From: CAZQQN01 sp964549595
GTDB lineage: Bacteria > Bacteroidota > Bacteroidia > CAILMK01 > CAYYUA01
Length of the DNA stretch: 18,489 nt
Direction of reading: 5' to 3'
NCBI GenBank assembly: GCA_964549595.1
Contig: CAZJWK010000051.1
Coordinates: 1 to 18,489, forward strand
Shown here one piece after another: positions 7,060-16,260 of this stretch. Within the stretch, counting starts at the first letter, position 1. Every line of letters begins with the position of its first letter. The position numbers and the translations under genes were made by a program. Below the pieces are notes generated by a model. That model had not been told where the DNA came from. It saw only the letters and a program-made list of their open reading frames with translations, and made no database searches.

Positions 7060-8535
7060 TTGTCGCCCAATCCCAAAACCTTTTCTCCTTTAAGCCATCC
7101 CTTCCTGATTATACTGCTTACCCTTTCCATGTACTCCTGTAATGATAAGCACCAAACCCCCTCCCTACAGATCAATTTTACAGGCGATGTCATTCTGGAT
7201 AGAGGTGTTTCAACCAAGCTTCAAAAAACCGGTGGGGATACCTTAGCAAAGCATATGAGTCATTGGCTAAATGGTCATTACAACGTGATTAACCTGGAAG
7301 GGACACTAACGGATTCCGGAAATCCCCGCCAAAAAAAGTTTCTTTTCCGTTCAAACCCGGAAAAAGCCCAACAGTTAAAGCAAGCAGGCGTAACCCATGC
7401 AGGCATTAGCAATAACCACAGCCTGGATTATGGTGGGAAAGGGTTTGAGGAAACTTTGCAATCGCTAAAATCAGAAAACATCATGCCTTTGGGTACCGAT
7501 TGCAAACCTGTCATCCTTGAAAAAAATGATCAGCAATGTGCTTTAATCACCGCTTCAACCACAACCCGTGACCAGCCATTTTGTTGCCAAAAGGACCACA
7601 ACCTGCAAAAGACCATCAAAAAGTTTTCCGCTGAATCTCCCAACATACCCCTCATTATTTATTTCCATTGGGGCATTGAATACCAGCCAACCCCCAGCGA
7701 AAAACAGCGTAAATTAGCAAAAGGACTGATTCAATCCGGTGCTGATGCCATCTTAGGTCATCATCCGCATGTCATACAATCAGTAGAAATGATTAAAGGC
7801 AAGCCTGTCATTTACAGTTTGGGCAATTTTGTGGCAGATGCAAACAATCCAAAAACCACAAAAGGTTTAGCGGCCCAACTTCAAGTTACCGGGGATTCAT
7901 TAATTTGTTCCCTGTTGCCGGTAAATTTATCATCGTATTTTCCCAAAGCCCCAACCAATAAGGGAACCTTGAAACTATTCATGAGACAGGTCAACCTCCA
8001 CGAAGGAACGGTTTTTTATACCCGTGAAAACCAAGGCTGGCATTTCAAACCGGCTGATCAGATCCATTTTCGTGAACCGGCTAATACATGGCTATTCGGG
8101 GGACTTAATGGTTACCAGGTAATGGTACGAAAGCTCAAATCCGGTAACCACAAGCTGAGCTTATGGCAAGACGGGGAATATCAATCCGCCAAAACATTGA
8201 ATGGTAAGGTGAAACAACTGAAATTAGCGGATATTAACCAGGATCACGAAGAAGAATTGTTGATAAGCTTGGTCAAGGCAGTGCGGTTTGATCAGCAAAT
8301 GCGGTTAAGATTGAATGTATTCAGGGAAGAATCCGGTAACCTTCAGACCATGTGGTTAGGCACAAGATTCATGTATGACTTGAAAACTTTTGATGTCATA
8401 CAAAAGCTTGATACCCCTTACCTTCGCACTTATGAGGAAGATTCGTCTAATAATACCTACAAGGGAACTTATGTATGGGATGAAATGAGTTTTCAGCAAA
8501 AATCTATGAAAAAAATTGACCATGAACCTCACTGA
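7060..8535 (+). CDS. CapA-family metallophosphatase-like lipoprotein
   Basis: A 491-aa lipoprotein of the CapA/PGA_cap family, which has a calcineurin-like metallophosphatase fold. Visible motifs in order are FTGDVILDRG (G42-D43), INLEGTLT (N78, E80), GISNNHSLDYGG (N118-N119-H120, D123), YFHWGIEY (H203), GHHPHVIQ (H234, H235, H237) and YSLGNF. These are the metal-binding and signature residues of the family, known from poly-gamma-glutamate capsule biosynthesis, though many homologues lie outside that pathway. Cys27 (MYSC) is the probable lipidation site. The C-terminus (~340-480) contains LADINQDHEEELLI, resembling a VCBS/FG-GAP propeller blade, so it may carry a second exported domain. The start is TTG at 7060; the only ATG nearby falls inside the signal peptide. 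No pgsB/pgsC-type genes are adjacent. Confidence 0.85.
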   Translation: MSPNPKTFSPLSHPFLIILLTLSMYSCNDKHQTPSLQINFTGDVILDRGVSTKLQKTGGDTLAKHMSHWLNGHYNVINLEGTLTDSGNPRQKKFLFRSNPEKAQQLKQAGVTHAGISNNHSLDYGGKGFEETLQSLKSENIMPLGTDCKPVILEKNDQQCALITASTTTRDQPFCCQKDHNLQKTIKKFSAESPNIPLIIYFHWGIEYQPTPSEKQRKLAKGLIQSGADAILGHHPHVIQSVEMIKGKPVIYSLGNFVADANNPKTTKGLAAQLQVTGDSLICSLLPVNLSSYFPKAPTNKGTLKLFMRQVNLHEGTVFYTRENQGWHFKPADQIHFREPANTWLFGGLNGYQVMVRKLKSGNHKLSLWQDGEYQSAKTLNGKVKQLKLADINQDHEEELLISLVKAVRFDQQMRLRLNVFREESGNLQTMWLGTRFMYDLKTFDVIQKLDTPYLRTYEEDSSNNTYKGTYVWDEMSFQQKSMKKIDHEPH

Positions 8536-10936
8536 ATGCCTTAACCTGAAAGTCACAATTCTTTTATGTATCGCCATCCTGGCCGGATGTACTTCCGATC
8601 AAAAACAGGAAAACGATACCCGATCAAAGGGAAACGCTAATGAAAACCAGCCTGAGGTAGTCGTCAAAAAAGACAAAAAAGGGCTGGAGGCCTATTATGA
8701 ACTTCCGGAGATCAAAGAATTTTATGAATACCAGGAGATGAGCTATACAGAGCCGGACTCCTTAAATTATCCCTATGATCTATCAAGCAAAAGCTATGAT
8801 GAGCTTAGGCTTTTACGGAATAAAATTTTTGCCCGAAATGGCTATTTGTTCAATGATGGTTTTCTGCGGGGGTACTTCAACCAATACGATTGGTACATGC
8901 CCATATTCGAAGTCGATTCCTTCGAGGTAGCCATCAGTGAAAGGGAGCAAAAGCTGGTTCAGAGAATCCTCAAAGAAGAGAAAGAACGCCGGAAAGATAG
9001 CTTGGTCAAGCGAAACGGGTATGATTTACACAATTATGACCTGGCGGTAAATAAAAAACAGTTTGATCAAATACCGAAAAAAGTCGAATCAGATTTAAAG
9101 CAAAGGAATTTCAGCCTTATAGATGCCAAACGTTCCATGCCGTTTTACGTCTATGACAAGAACGCTTACCGGTATATCCCGCATTACATAACCACGGACC
9201 TGTACCTGTTTATTTTACACAAGTTTTTTGGCAAGTTTCTGGAGCGGTATGACCAAAAGTACATGTATCCCAAGTTCATAACATTGCTCGAAAAGATACA
9301 CCACAAAACAAGAAATTTGCTGGACCAAACCAACAATAAGGAAGAATCAAAAGCCCTTAAATGGGTGCAAACATATACAGCCATTGCTTTAACAGCCGGT
9401 GGGAAAAACCAAGTGGAAGTACCCAGGGAATACCAATCGGTATACCAATCTGAAAAAAAAGCAATAAAGGCTCAAGAGGGCAAACCTGCCTTTATTAAAA
9501 ACCAGTTAGTAGACTACCGGGAGTTAAAGCCTCGAGGGCATTACACGAAAAATGATACGCTAAAGAATTATTTCAAAGCTTTCAAATGGGTAAGCCTTAA
9601 TGGAATAGGGCTGGAAGAACGAAAAGGCCTAAAGGGATTCGTGGCTATGGCTCACCTGATCAAAAACAATCCAGCACTACGCAAAACCTTTAGGGCTTAC
9701 ACCGCATCCATGGAAAAGTTGGCCGGTTGGGAGGACAACCTGTCATTGAGCAATGTGATTGAGAACCTACCAAAAGGGGAAATGAATGTTTCCGATACCG
9801 CCATTGAACAACTCAGTAAAACACTGGATACCATTGAAAAGCAACAAATAAAACCGGTTTACGGAAAAATGGTAAGGGAATCGCAGAAAAAAAACAAAGC
9901 GGTTTACTTTTGGTCTGCTACTTACTCTGTCAGTGGTGAGGTTTTCAGTAACCTCGTTCATGTAAACCTGGATAAATCGAAACGTCCATTCCCAAGGGGT
10001 TTGGATGTGCCTGCTGCATTGGGTAATAAAACGGCGCGCAAAATCATCCTTGAGGAATACAATGATGATGAAGCATGGGAAGCTTATAAACCCCGATTGA
10101 GCAAGCTGAAAGACCAGTTCAAGGATTTCGGTAGATGGAACCATAATTACGGTGTTCGTGCCCTCAAAACTGCCTTCAATGCGACTGCCGAAGACAAAAC
10201 TTACCCGGCCTTGATAAAAACCGATGCGTACGACCGAAAGGAATTAAGTACCATGCTTGCCTCCTGGACGCATATTAAGCATGACTTGATCCTATACCAG
10301 GAAAAGCCCTACGCAGCCCAGGCAGGAGGTACCAACTTAGGACCCGGCCCGCCCCAGCATTACAGTTATGTAGAACCGAACATGGCTTTCTGGGAAGATG
10401 CCCTGCAGCTGGTGAATTGGCTCCAAACCCTGACTGAGCAGATGCCCGGTACAAGCAGCGAACTTAAACGAATAGAGCACATCGGAAGAAAACTCAAAAA
10501 GGCTGCTCAAAAACAGATCAATGGTAAAACCCTCGCCAAAGAAACCCACAATGAACTACGCATGATAGGCGGAAAGATTGAGCACATCCTGCTGGATTTA
10601 TTGGGTACCGATCATTTACCCGACCGCGAAAAATCCATGGCCTTGATAGCGGATGTTTATCAATACAATGGCGTGAACCTCAATGTCGCTACCGGCCATG
10701 CTGATGATATTTACACCCTCGTCCCCATTAATGGTGAGCTTCGCATAGCAAGGGGGGCTGTTTTTTCCTATTACGAATTCAGAGACCCAAAGATTTTCAA
10801 TGATCAGGAATGGCAAAAGCTTGTAAAGGATTCAAAAACACCGGATCGCCCGGACTGGATAGCCCCATACGTTCAAAAAACCGCAGTGCCTGAAGGCATT
10901 ACGCAATACCGGTACCCCGGTCACGGTTTTCCCTGA
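8522..10936 (+). CDS. YARHG + DUF3160 lipoprotein
   Basis: A ~804-aa exported protein starting at ATG 8522; a TTG at 8516 would add two residues. The signal peptide ends in a good lipobox, LAGC, with Cys23. Residues ~91-150 are a YARHG domain (ELRLLRNKIFARNGYLF...YFNQYDWY). Residues ~200 to the end match DUF3160: YITTDLYLFILHKFF early, ELSTMLASWTHIKHDLILY and PQHYSYVEPN late, and the terminal ATGHADDIYTLVPINGELRIARG. Function is unknown; the location is likely the periplasmic or outer-membrane face. The gene overlaps the CapA-like gene by 14 bp, implying coupled expression. The last eight codons and ~50 bp of downstream sequence recur in diverged form at 16804-16878. Confidence 0.85.
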   Translation: MNLTECLNLKVTILLCIAILAGCTSDQKQENDTRSKGNANENQPEVVVKKDKKGLEAYYELPEIKEFYEYQEMSYTEPDSLNYPYDLSSKSYDELRLLRNKIFARNGYLFNDGFLRGYFNQYDWYMPIFEVDSFEVAISEREQKLVQRILKEEKERRKDSLVKRNGYDLHNYDLAVNKKQFDQIPKKVESDLKQRNFSLIDAKRSMPFYVYDKNAYRYIPHYITTDLYLFILHKFFGKFLERYDQKYMYPKFITLLEKIHHKTRNLLDQTNNKEESKALKWVQTYTAIALTAGGKNQVEVPREYQSVYQSEKKAIKAQEGKPAFIKNQLVDYRELKPRGHYTKNDTLKNYFKAFKWVSLNGIGLEERKGLKGFVAMAHLIKNNPALRKTFRAYTASMEKLAGWEDNLSLSNVIENLPKGEMNVSDTAIEQLSKTLDTIEKQQIKPVYGKMVRESQKKNKAVYFWSATYSVSGEVFSNLVHVNLDKSKRPFPRGLDVPAALGNKTARKIILEEYNDDEAWEAYKPRLSKLKDQFKDFGRWNHNYGVRALKTAFNATAEDKTYPALIKTDAYDRKELSTMLASWTHIKHDLILYQEKPYAAQAGGTNLGPGPPQHYSYVEPNMAFWEDALQLVNWLQTLTEQMPGTSSELKRIEHIGRKLKKAAQKQINGKTLAKETHNELRMIGGKIEHILLDLLGTDHLPDREKSMALIADVYQYNGVNLNVATGHADDIYTLVPINGELRIARGAVFSYYEFRDPKIFNDQEWQKLVKDSKTPDRPDWIAPYVQKTAVPEGITQYRYPGHGFP

Positions 10937-10986
10937 AGGAAAGCATCCCTTTAGTTCATGCATTTGAATAAGCTTCCCTACAATAA
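10912..10986 (+). repeat. 3'-end element of DUF3160 gene, copy 1
   Basis: This stretch covers the codons for YPGHGFP, the stop and ~50 bp beyond. It aligns without gaps to 16804-16878 with about 61 of 75 identical bases by hand count. It contains GGAAAGC and a later GCTTCC that could pair, so it may be a transcript-end structure. Because identity continues past the stop codon, it is not purely protein conservation. Confidence 0.65.
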
Positions 10987-11009
10987 ATTGACTTTAAATA
11001 GGTTCTCAG

Positions 11010-12206
11010 GTGAAAAAAAGGCGATTGAAAAAAGCACGCCTAAAACTGAGCCTACTGGTATTAAACTTGTTAATGCTTAATCAGTGTGGCGTTTTCCAAA
11101 AGGCTAATGAAGGTGAGTTTGCAGATTCTAAGTTTGATTTATACGCTACCGGCAATGCAGACATTACACTTGATGCTTCCATTTGCCGGGAATCACTGGC
11201 CCGCCAAACTTTTGAGCAATTAATACGATGGGCTAATCAAAAACAGATTACCCCTTACCAATTTGACTCTCTGAAACACCCTGTTGAAGATCAAACTTTT
11301 GATCCTGGCAAAAGACCTCGAATCCTGCGTTTTGGCTTTATATGGCAGAATAACAAGGCTCAAAGCCAACAAACAGCAGTTCTGCATTCCATAGCCCCTT
11401 GCAAGGAACCCGATACCCCAGTAGAAACTTTGTTCCATGCTCGATGGGGGTCTTTGCAAAAAGCGCTAAGCGATGAACAGGTTGCCCTGATCCACCACTT
11501 GTTTCACCAAAAAATGATGGCTCAGACCGTACTGAAAGATTCCGGGAGAGCCAATATTCCCTCCTATAAAGAAGCCAATGCTACCCTGAGTCAATTTACT
11601 TTTGATACGGTAAAACCCCATTACAGGGCAGGCATCAGGGTTTTGAATAAGCTGGATTCCCTTATTAAAAGCCAATCCGATACCGTGAAGAACAAGGTTA
11701 ATCAAACAGTTCGGCTGAAAGATACGTTATCTTCCAACCATTTAATTCGTAAAAGGGAAATTCGTGTCATAGTTGGTTATCGTCCCTTTCCCGTAGAAAG
11801 GCCAAACTATGTCAGAGATACCGTGAGTAGAAGTTGGCTCGATTCCCTGGGTAATGCCTTTGACCTCCGAGTGAAGCTCAGGTGGGAAATGACCGATGAA
11901 GCAGCTTCTAAAAGTCTAATAGTCCAATGTTCAGGGATTTCACCAGTAATCACCCAAGAAAACCTTGTAGCAAATGAAAGAATGCCTGAACTTTATCAAA
12001 AAGCTTCCAATGATAAAAAACCCGCTTATGAAAAACCGACCCTTGAATTAGGTCCTCATAAATCAGCCCCCAATAAAACCACGCTATATGGGATAAGTAG
12101 AAAAGCAATCAACAGGTTGCTTCCTCCAAAAGACCAACAAATACTCTATCGTTTGGTCAAAGCTAAGATCAGGGAACAATTTCAACCAAAAACAATAGTT
12201 GACTAA
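11010..12206 (+). CDS. Exported protein of unknown function (paralogue A)
   Basis: A 398-aa protein with a strongly basic start (MKKRRLKKARLK), a hydrophobic stretch and a Cys at ~26 (LNQC, a poor lipobox), so probably exported and perhaps a lipoprotein. The start is GTG at 11010, right after a CAG-rich spacer. I do not recognise the family. Residues ~258-271 contain P-V-E-x-P-N-Y-x-R-D-T, shared with the next gene, and a later ISPVIT matches IAPVIT there. The repeated plan (a helical segment, then a beta segment ending near GIxP or SIAP) faintly recalls GldN/PorN-type gliding or type IX secretion proteins, but that is speculative. It lies 73 bp after the DUF3160 gene and 11 bp before its paralogue, so it is probably in one operon with both. 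Confidence 0.65.
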   Translation: MKKRRLKKARLKLSLLVLNLLMLNQCGVFQKANEGEFADSKFDLYATGNADITLDASICRESLARQTFEQLIRWANQKQITPYQFDSLKHPVEDQTFDPGKRPRILRFGFIWQNNKAQSQQTAVLHSIAPCKEPDTPVETLFHARWGSLQKALSDEQVALIHHLFHQKMMAQTVLKDSGRANIPSYKEANATLSQFTFDTVKPHYRAGIRVLNKLDSLIKSQSDTVKNKVNQTVRLKDTLSSNHLIRKREIRVIVGYRPFPVERPNYVRDTVSRSWLDSLGNAFDLRVKLRWEMTDEAASKSLIVQCSGISPVITQENLVANERMPELYQKASNDKKPAYEKPTLELGPHKSAPNKTTLYGISRKAINRLLPPKDQQILYRLVKAKIREQFQPKTIVD

Positions 12207-12217
12207 TTTGGCTAAGT

Positions 12218-13291
12218 ATGATGACGCGACTACACAAAGCCATCCTTGTTACTTGGGTTTTGATAGCTCCCGTAACCTTGGTGTTAAGCCAGGCTAACAT
12301 CTGCACCGAAAACTTCGAGGTCCCTTTCCGGCAAAAAGGCCGTTTGGCCCTTATAGAACCTGCGAAAAACGATACATCCTTTAACCTTAAACGATTGCTT
12401 TCAAAAATTGCCAATGCAAGATTATCCGGTTACAGAACTGATAGGCTTGAAACTAAGAAAGCCATTGACTTCACTATAGCAAATGATTCAGATTCTTTAT
12501 CGGTTTTTCTAACCTATGATTGGCAAGGTGCAGAAACAAGAACGCCTTATATCCAATTTCAAACCTTGGCCGTAAAAAAGACCATGGGGCAAGTCGCTTG
12601 TCATTGGCCTTTGAAAAGAGTTTTGGAAGTACTGCGCAATGGACAGCAGGATACTTTGAAAGCCATTGTCAACCAGCGATTGGTAACCACCCCAAACAGA
12701 GAATTACCTGTTTTTAAAAACAATTATTTTTACAAGGCTGAATTTGATTGGAATCCCGCTTTGGAACTGACCATAAACCGTAAAATGACCGCTATTCACA
12801 AGCGAATCCTTAAGGGCGTTAGAAAGACCACCCTTCCTTGTTACCATACTTCCCGGGCAGAACGGGCCTTCACAGATAAGGCGATTAAGAAAAGGGAAAA
12901 ATTTTGTCATTGGAGGGTAATACATGCACCCAGACCGGTTGAACACCCTAATTACACCCGCGATACCATTTTTTGTGAACAGTATGAACCCCAAGATTCC
13001 GATTGGTATTTGATAAATTATGGAGGTGATTGGTTAAATCCGGATAAACCGGGTTTACATTGGAAGCCAATCATTCAGCACATAGCACCGGTTATTACCC
13101 GTTTAAAGCCTGACCTGAAGGGAATCAACGGAAGGGTTGATGAGGTAGAAAGGTTGAATAAGTTACCAAAAGTCGGGAGTCCTATTTACTGGATTCATTG
13201 GGATGACCTCGCGGGCTATTTGCCGAATAAACAATACCAATGGCTCAAGCATTACTTGTTGTTCAAATGGCAGGCCAATCGAAGACAATAA
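12218..13291 (+). CDS. Exported protein of unknown function (paralogue B)
   Basis: A 357-aa protein with a clear signal peptide (MMTRLHKAILVTWVLIAPV, likely cleaved near VLSQA). It is a distant paralogue of the preceding protein: P-V-E-x-P-N-Y-x-R-D-T starts near residue 239 and IAPVIT follows about 45 residues later. The C-terminal third is Trp-rich (several W in GGDWLNPDKPGLHW, IYWIHWDDL and QYQWLKHYL). No enzyme motif is evident. The spacing of 11 bp to paralogue A indicates co-transcription. Function is unknown; a faint GldN/PorN-like repeat plan applies here too. Confidence 0.65.
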   Translation: MMTRLHKAILVTWVLIAPVTLVLSQANICTENFEVPFRQKGRLALIEPAKNDTSFNLKRLLSKIANARLSGYRTDRLETKKAIDFTIANDSDSLSVFLTYDWQGAETRTPYIQFQTLAVKKTMGQVACHWPLKRVLEVLRNGQQDTLKAIVNQRLVTTPNRELPVFKNNYFYKAEFDWNPALELTINRKMTAIHKRILKGVRKTTLPCYHTSRAERAFTDKAIKKREKFCHWRVIHAPRPVEHPNYTRDTIFCEQYEPQDSDWYLINYGGDWLNPDKPGLHWKPIIQHIAPVITRLKPDLKGINGRVDEVERLNKLPKVGSPIYWIHWDDLAGYLPNKQYQWLKHYLLFKWQANRRQ

Positions 13292-13325
13292 ATCCTGGAT
13301 TTTACCCTTTTTAAAATTCCGATGG

Positions 13326-13338
13326 CCTTTTCAAAAGG
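13326..13338. terminator. Palindrome downstream of paralogue B
   Basis: CCTTTT and AAAAGG pair around a single base, in the 160-bp gap between paralogue B and the PrsW gene. The stem is short, its loop is too tight to be ideal, and no T-run follows directly. A second small stem (AGCC/GGCT) lies just beyond. It is a candidate transcript boundary only. Confidence 0.2.
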
Positions 13339-13451
13339 TAAGTGCTTTTAAATTTGTTATTTAAGCCTTTTGGGCTAACTTTTATAAGGGCTTTTGTCAT
13401 TTTACTTTTTTTTACAAAGGTTTGTGATTCAAAATTTAATAGGTCCGTTTT

Positions 13452-15653
13452 ATGGGCTATTTTTTGATCCTGGGTTTTTTGGCCCCGCTTTTATTGTTTG
13501 CGGCCGGATTTCTTCAATGGCGTTTGAAACGGGTTCATCATCCCCAAGCCTTTCTTAAAGACCGCTTCCTAACCCCCATTGGCTTCTCTTTAGTAGCAAT
13601 ATTATTGGCGGTAATTATTGTCAATATCTTTTTTCCAGCAGATTACAATGGGGGAAAAGCTAAAAACGCCAAAAATTTAATAACGGATCAAAACCTGGAG
13701 AAGCAGCTTGAGGAGTGGTTTTTAAAACCTGATACCCAAAGAGCCGTTATACGGCAAATCAAACTTAAGGGCTCCTCTTCCCCTTATACAATGACCGGTT
13801 TGGAAAATTATTATGAAAGAAAAACGGAATTAAAAAGTCCTAAAACCCGTCAATTAGGTCACTACTACCTGGGCTACCTCCATTACTTAAACAATCAATA
13901 TGGCAAGGCCCTAAATCATTTAAAAAAACTTGATGAGGAGACCCTGCCATTTACTTCCCATTTCAAAGGGACGGCTTATTTTGCTGTAGACTCCTTTAAC
14001 CCCGCCTTGTCTTACTTAAGAGGATCTCATCAAAAAGGGCACAAATATAGTGACGAAGCAGCCTTGATGATTTTTCGCATCCTTTCTCAGACAAACAAAG
14101 ATTTAAAATTGGCTAATTTCCTGCAGGAAACTGATCACTTTACTAAAATCCCCAATAGTAAGGCCAGAAAACAAATGTTAAAAAATGGGTTTATAGGAAC
14201 CTACACCATAGTATTAGGTCAAATATGGGCTAATAACTTTACTTTGAAAGGGTTTTTACTGGCCTTAATAATTACCCTCGTCTGGGGCTATTTCCTCTGG
14301 AAAATAGACATTCACGATAAGGCCCATATTTTCCTGCTAAGCGGTATATTTTTCCTGGGCATCCTCACCTCCTTCTTTACATTCTACTTAAGTGATTGGC
14401 TTACGGTCCAATTTGATTTTTCATTAACCGGAGCAATCTGGAATGATTTGGCTTATTCCATTATCGGGATTGGTCTGATTGAAGAATTTGTGAAAATCCT
14501 TCCCCTTTTATTGATATTAGGGTTTACCCGGTGGGTTAATCAACCATTTGATTACTTACTAATGGCTTCATGCTCGGCTTTAGGATTTGCTTTTGTGGAA
14601 AATATCCAATATTTCCAGGAAGGAGCGGAAGGCACGATTATCGGCAGGACCATTATGTCCACGGTTTTCCACATGATTGCCTCCTCTGTCGTGGCATATA
14701 GCCTGGTAAGAGTGTTTTATCGTAATACCAAAATTCCGGCTTTGCTAATTTTTCTTTTTCATTGGGTACTGGCGGCATTTATGCATGGCTTATACAATTT
14801 CCTGCTTTTCCATGGAAATATCATAGCCTTTCTATTTAACCTCATCTTACTGATTTTCTATGTCAGGGTTTGGACCATTTTATTGAACAATTGCCTGAAC
14901 AACAGCTCCTTATTTGATTATCAGACGAACCGGTATTTTGACGCCATCCGGTTTAATACCATAGTCTTTTTAAGTGGTATCCTGGCCCTGGATTACCTGG
15001 TAACCGGATGGAATGAAGGAGCTTCCACGGCCAATGGAGCAATATGGAAAATGATTATCTCCGGTGGATTTATGATTGGTGTCCTGGGAATCAACTTGAG
15101 CAGGTTTGATTTGATACCGGGTTTCTGGCGAAAATTGGAATTTTGGCCTGATTATGAAGAATTTATGAAATTAGATATGTCTAAAAGAACCATAAACAAT
15201 GTCAAATTGGTGGGTATAGAAGGCGCAATGGATATGTGGGGCAATTTAATTAAAGGAAACATGGTGTACCCCAAGAATTTTGTGGGCCGGCAAGTGGTAA
15301 TCCAGAATTACCCTTACAATGATCAATTAGTATCCAAATTGAACAACGGAAAGGTTGGAAGCTTTCAAAAACGAGTCATCCTGGAAGAGAAAACCAAAAA
15401 TGGCTCCGCTAAGCAGTTCCCCGATTGGTTTGTGCTGAAACTTGAGGAACCCATTCTCATTGACAGCCAGTATTACACCAAATGGTTTTTAAGGTTTCGA
15501 AAAGCAAACCCTTATCTTAATTTTGATAAAGATTTATTGGCATTATTGGTTTATAGCCCTTATCCGGAGGAGTATGAAAAATCAACAATCCAAAAAGATA
15601 ACCTGGTGAATATGGGTTGGGTAGTGGTTAATAAACTATTTGTAAAGCATTAG
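13452..15653 (+). CDS. PrsW-family intramembrane metalloprotease with extra domains
   Basis: A 733-aa polytopic protein. The protease core (~265-480) carries the PrsW signature: Glu344-Glu345-x-x-Lys348 (EEFVK), FAFVENIQYF with Glu383, H407 in VFHMIASS, then H437 and H445 in LFHWVLAAFMHGLYN. PrsW proteases cut within or beside membrane helices; in Bacillus PrsW acts on an anti-sigma factor. Two N-terminal helices (~3-21, ~44-61) precede a soluble TPR-like insert (~127-215: YYLGYLHYLNNQYGKALNHL). After the core and further membrane helices, a soluble C-terminal region (~575-733) of unknown type follows. That is much longer than the ~200-300 aa of minimal PrsW. The substrate is unknown. The ATG at 13452 is the natural start, directly before the first membrane helix. 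Confidence 0.8.
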   Translation: MGYFLILGFLAPLLLFAAGFLQWRLKRVHHPQAFLKDRFLTPIGFSLVAILLAVIIVNIFFPADYNGGKAKNAKNLITDQNLEKQLEEWFLKPDTQRAVIRQIKLKGSSSPYTMTGLENYYERKTELKSPKTRQLGHYYLGYLHYLNNQYGKALNHLKKLDEETLPFTSHFKGTAYFAVDSFNPALSYLRGSHQKGHKYSDEAALMIFRILSQTNKDLKLANFLQETDHFTKIPNSKARKQMLKNGFIGTYTIVLGQIWANNFTLKGFLLALIITLVWGYFLWKIDIHDKAHIFLLSGIFFLGILTSFFTFYLSDWLTVQFDFSLTGAIWNDLAYSIIGIGLIEEFVKILPLLLILGFTRWVNQPFDYLLMASCSALGFAFVENIQYFQEGAEGTIIGRTIMSTVFHMIASSVVAYSLVRVFYRNTKIPALLIFLFHWVLAAFMHGLYNFLLFHGNIIAFLFNLILLIFYVRVWTILLNNCLNNSSLFDYQTNRYFDAIRFNTIVFLSGILALDYLVTGWNEGASTANGAIWKMIISGGFMIGVLGINLSRFDLIPGFWRKLEFWPDYEEFMKLDMSKRTINNVKLVGIEGAMDMWGNLIKGNMVYPKNFVGRQVVIQNYPYNDQLVSKLNNGKVGSFQKRVILEEKTKNGSAKQFPDWFVLKLEEPILIDSQYYTKWFLRFRKANPYLNFDKDLLALLVYSPYPEEYEKSTIQKDNLVNMGWVVVNKLFVKH

Positions 15654-15681
15654 CAAGGGCATCAGAAAGAATAAGCAGGAA

Positions 15682-15706
15682 CTTTTCCCGGATTTATTTG
15701 GAAAAG
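15682..15706. terminator. Hairpin after the PrsW gene
   Basis: CTTTTCC pairs with GGAAAAG across an 11-base loop, about 30 bp after the PrsW stop codon. There is no T-run directly after it, so terminator function is only plausible. Confidence 0.25.
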
Positions 15707-15884
15707 CGCTCATTAGGAAATGGTTTGTTATTAACCAAATAACCTGAAAATAGAGAAATGGGTTTTACTTGATTTTTGCAAACGATACGCCACTGCTTGT
15801 GGCTTTGGAGGTAATAACGATAATGTATTGGTTGGTTTTTAGCCGAAAGGGGTTATGGAAGTTAGGTAGTGAATCATTAAAATG

Positions 15885-16190
15885 GTAAAGAGAAGACTTT
15901 TTTCAGTTTCATCAAAGGGAACAGGATTGTTGATAAACCTTAAAAAATCAACTTTTTCCGGCTTTTCATCCAAATTAACCTTTAAGTGTTTACTGAAGGC
16001 TAGCTCTGCTATTTTGTTTATTATGGTTTTCAGGTTTAAGCCAAATATCAAAGTCACCGGTCGTTTAGTCCTAACCATAAAAAATGATAGCGTAGCTCCC
16101 GATCACAATAAACCCAACTTCTTCTTCAATAAGGTATTGGAACAATTTTGAGTGCCCTTCTATGAAAAGGTTTATTGCCCATAATAAATG
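15885..16190 (-). pseudogene. Decayed nucleotidyltransferase (NTase) gene
   Basis: Read on the minus strand from about 16190, the frame gives LLWAINLFIE, then FIVIGSYAIIFYG, two stop codons (TAG at 16071-16073, TAA at 16065-16067), then TTGDFDIWLKPENHNK. That is a Pol-beta-type nucleotidyltransferase core: Gly-Ser, about ten residues, then Asp-Phe-Asp. It matches the style of Bacteroidota NTases whose intact form reads GGYAV..YG...TTGDIDIW. A frameshift near 16010-16035 moves the homology to another frame with AELAFSKHLKVNL and KVDFLRFINNPVPFDE, the typical downstream strand. The C-terminal part cannot be followed past about 15885. With two stops and a frameshift it is almost certainly non-functional. 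Identification is from memory of the family, not a search. Confidence 0.65.
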
Positions 16191-16230
16191 ATTTTATTGA
16201 ATTTATGAGCTACTTACTGAGTCAATAGAA

Positions 16231-16249
16231 AGCGGATTACAAATCCGCT
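16231..16249. repeat. REP-like hairpin 1
   Basis: AGCGGATT and AATCCGCT pair perfectly (8 bp) around ACA; ten A's follow (16250-16259). The core GGATT-RCA-AATCC is shared with the next hairpin 12 bp on. Such short palindromes are typical of REP-type elements spread by Y1/HUH (RAYT) transposases in Bacteroidota. A Rho-independent terminator read on the minus strand is also possible, since the A-run reads as T's there, although it would lie upstream of the hairpin in that direction. Confidence 0.65.
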
Positions 16250-16260
16250 AAAAAAAAAAG

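Noticed and set aside
7060..8535. Capsule (poly-gamma-glutamate) locus
   Set aside because: Only a CapA-like gene is present, with no pgsB/pgsC-type ligase genes nearby.
12520..12717. Alternative + strand frame inside paralogue B
   Set aside because: Fully inside a longer frame with signal peptide and a paralogue; no domain.
15882..16151. Plus-strand 89-codon frame
   Set aside because: It is the antisense of the nucleotidyltransferase remnant, whose conserved motifs are on the minus strand.
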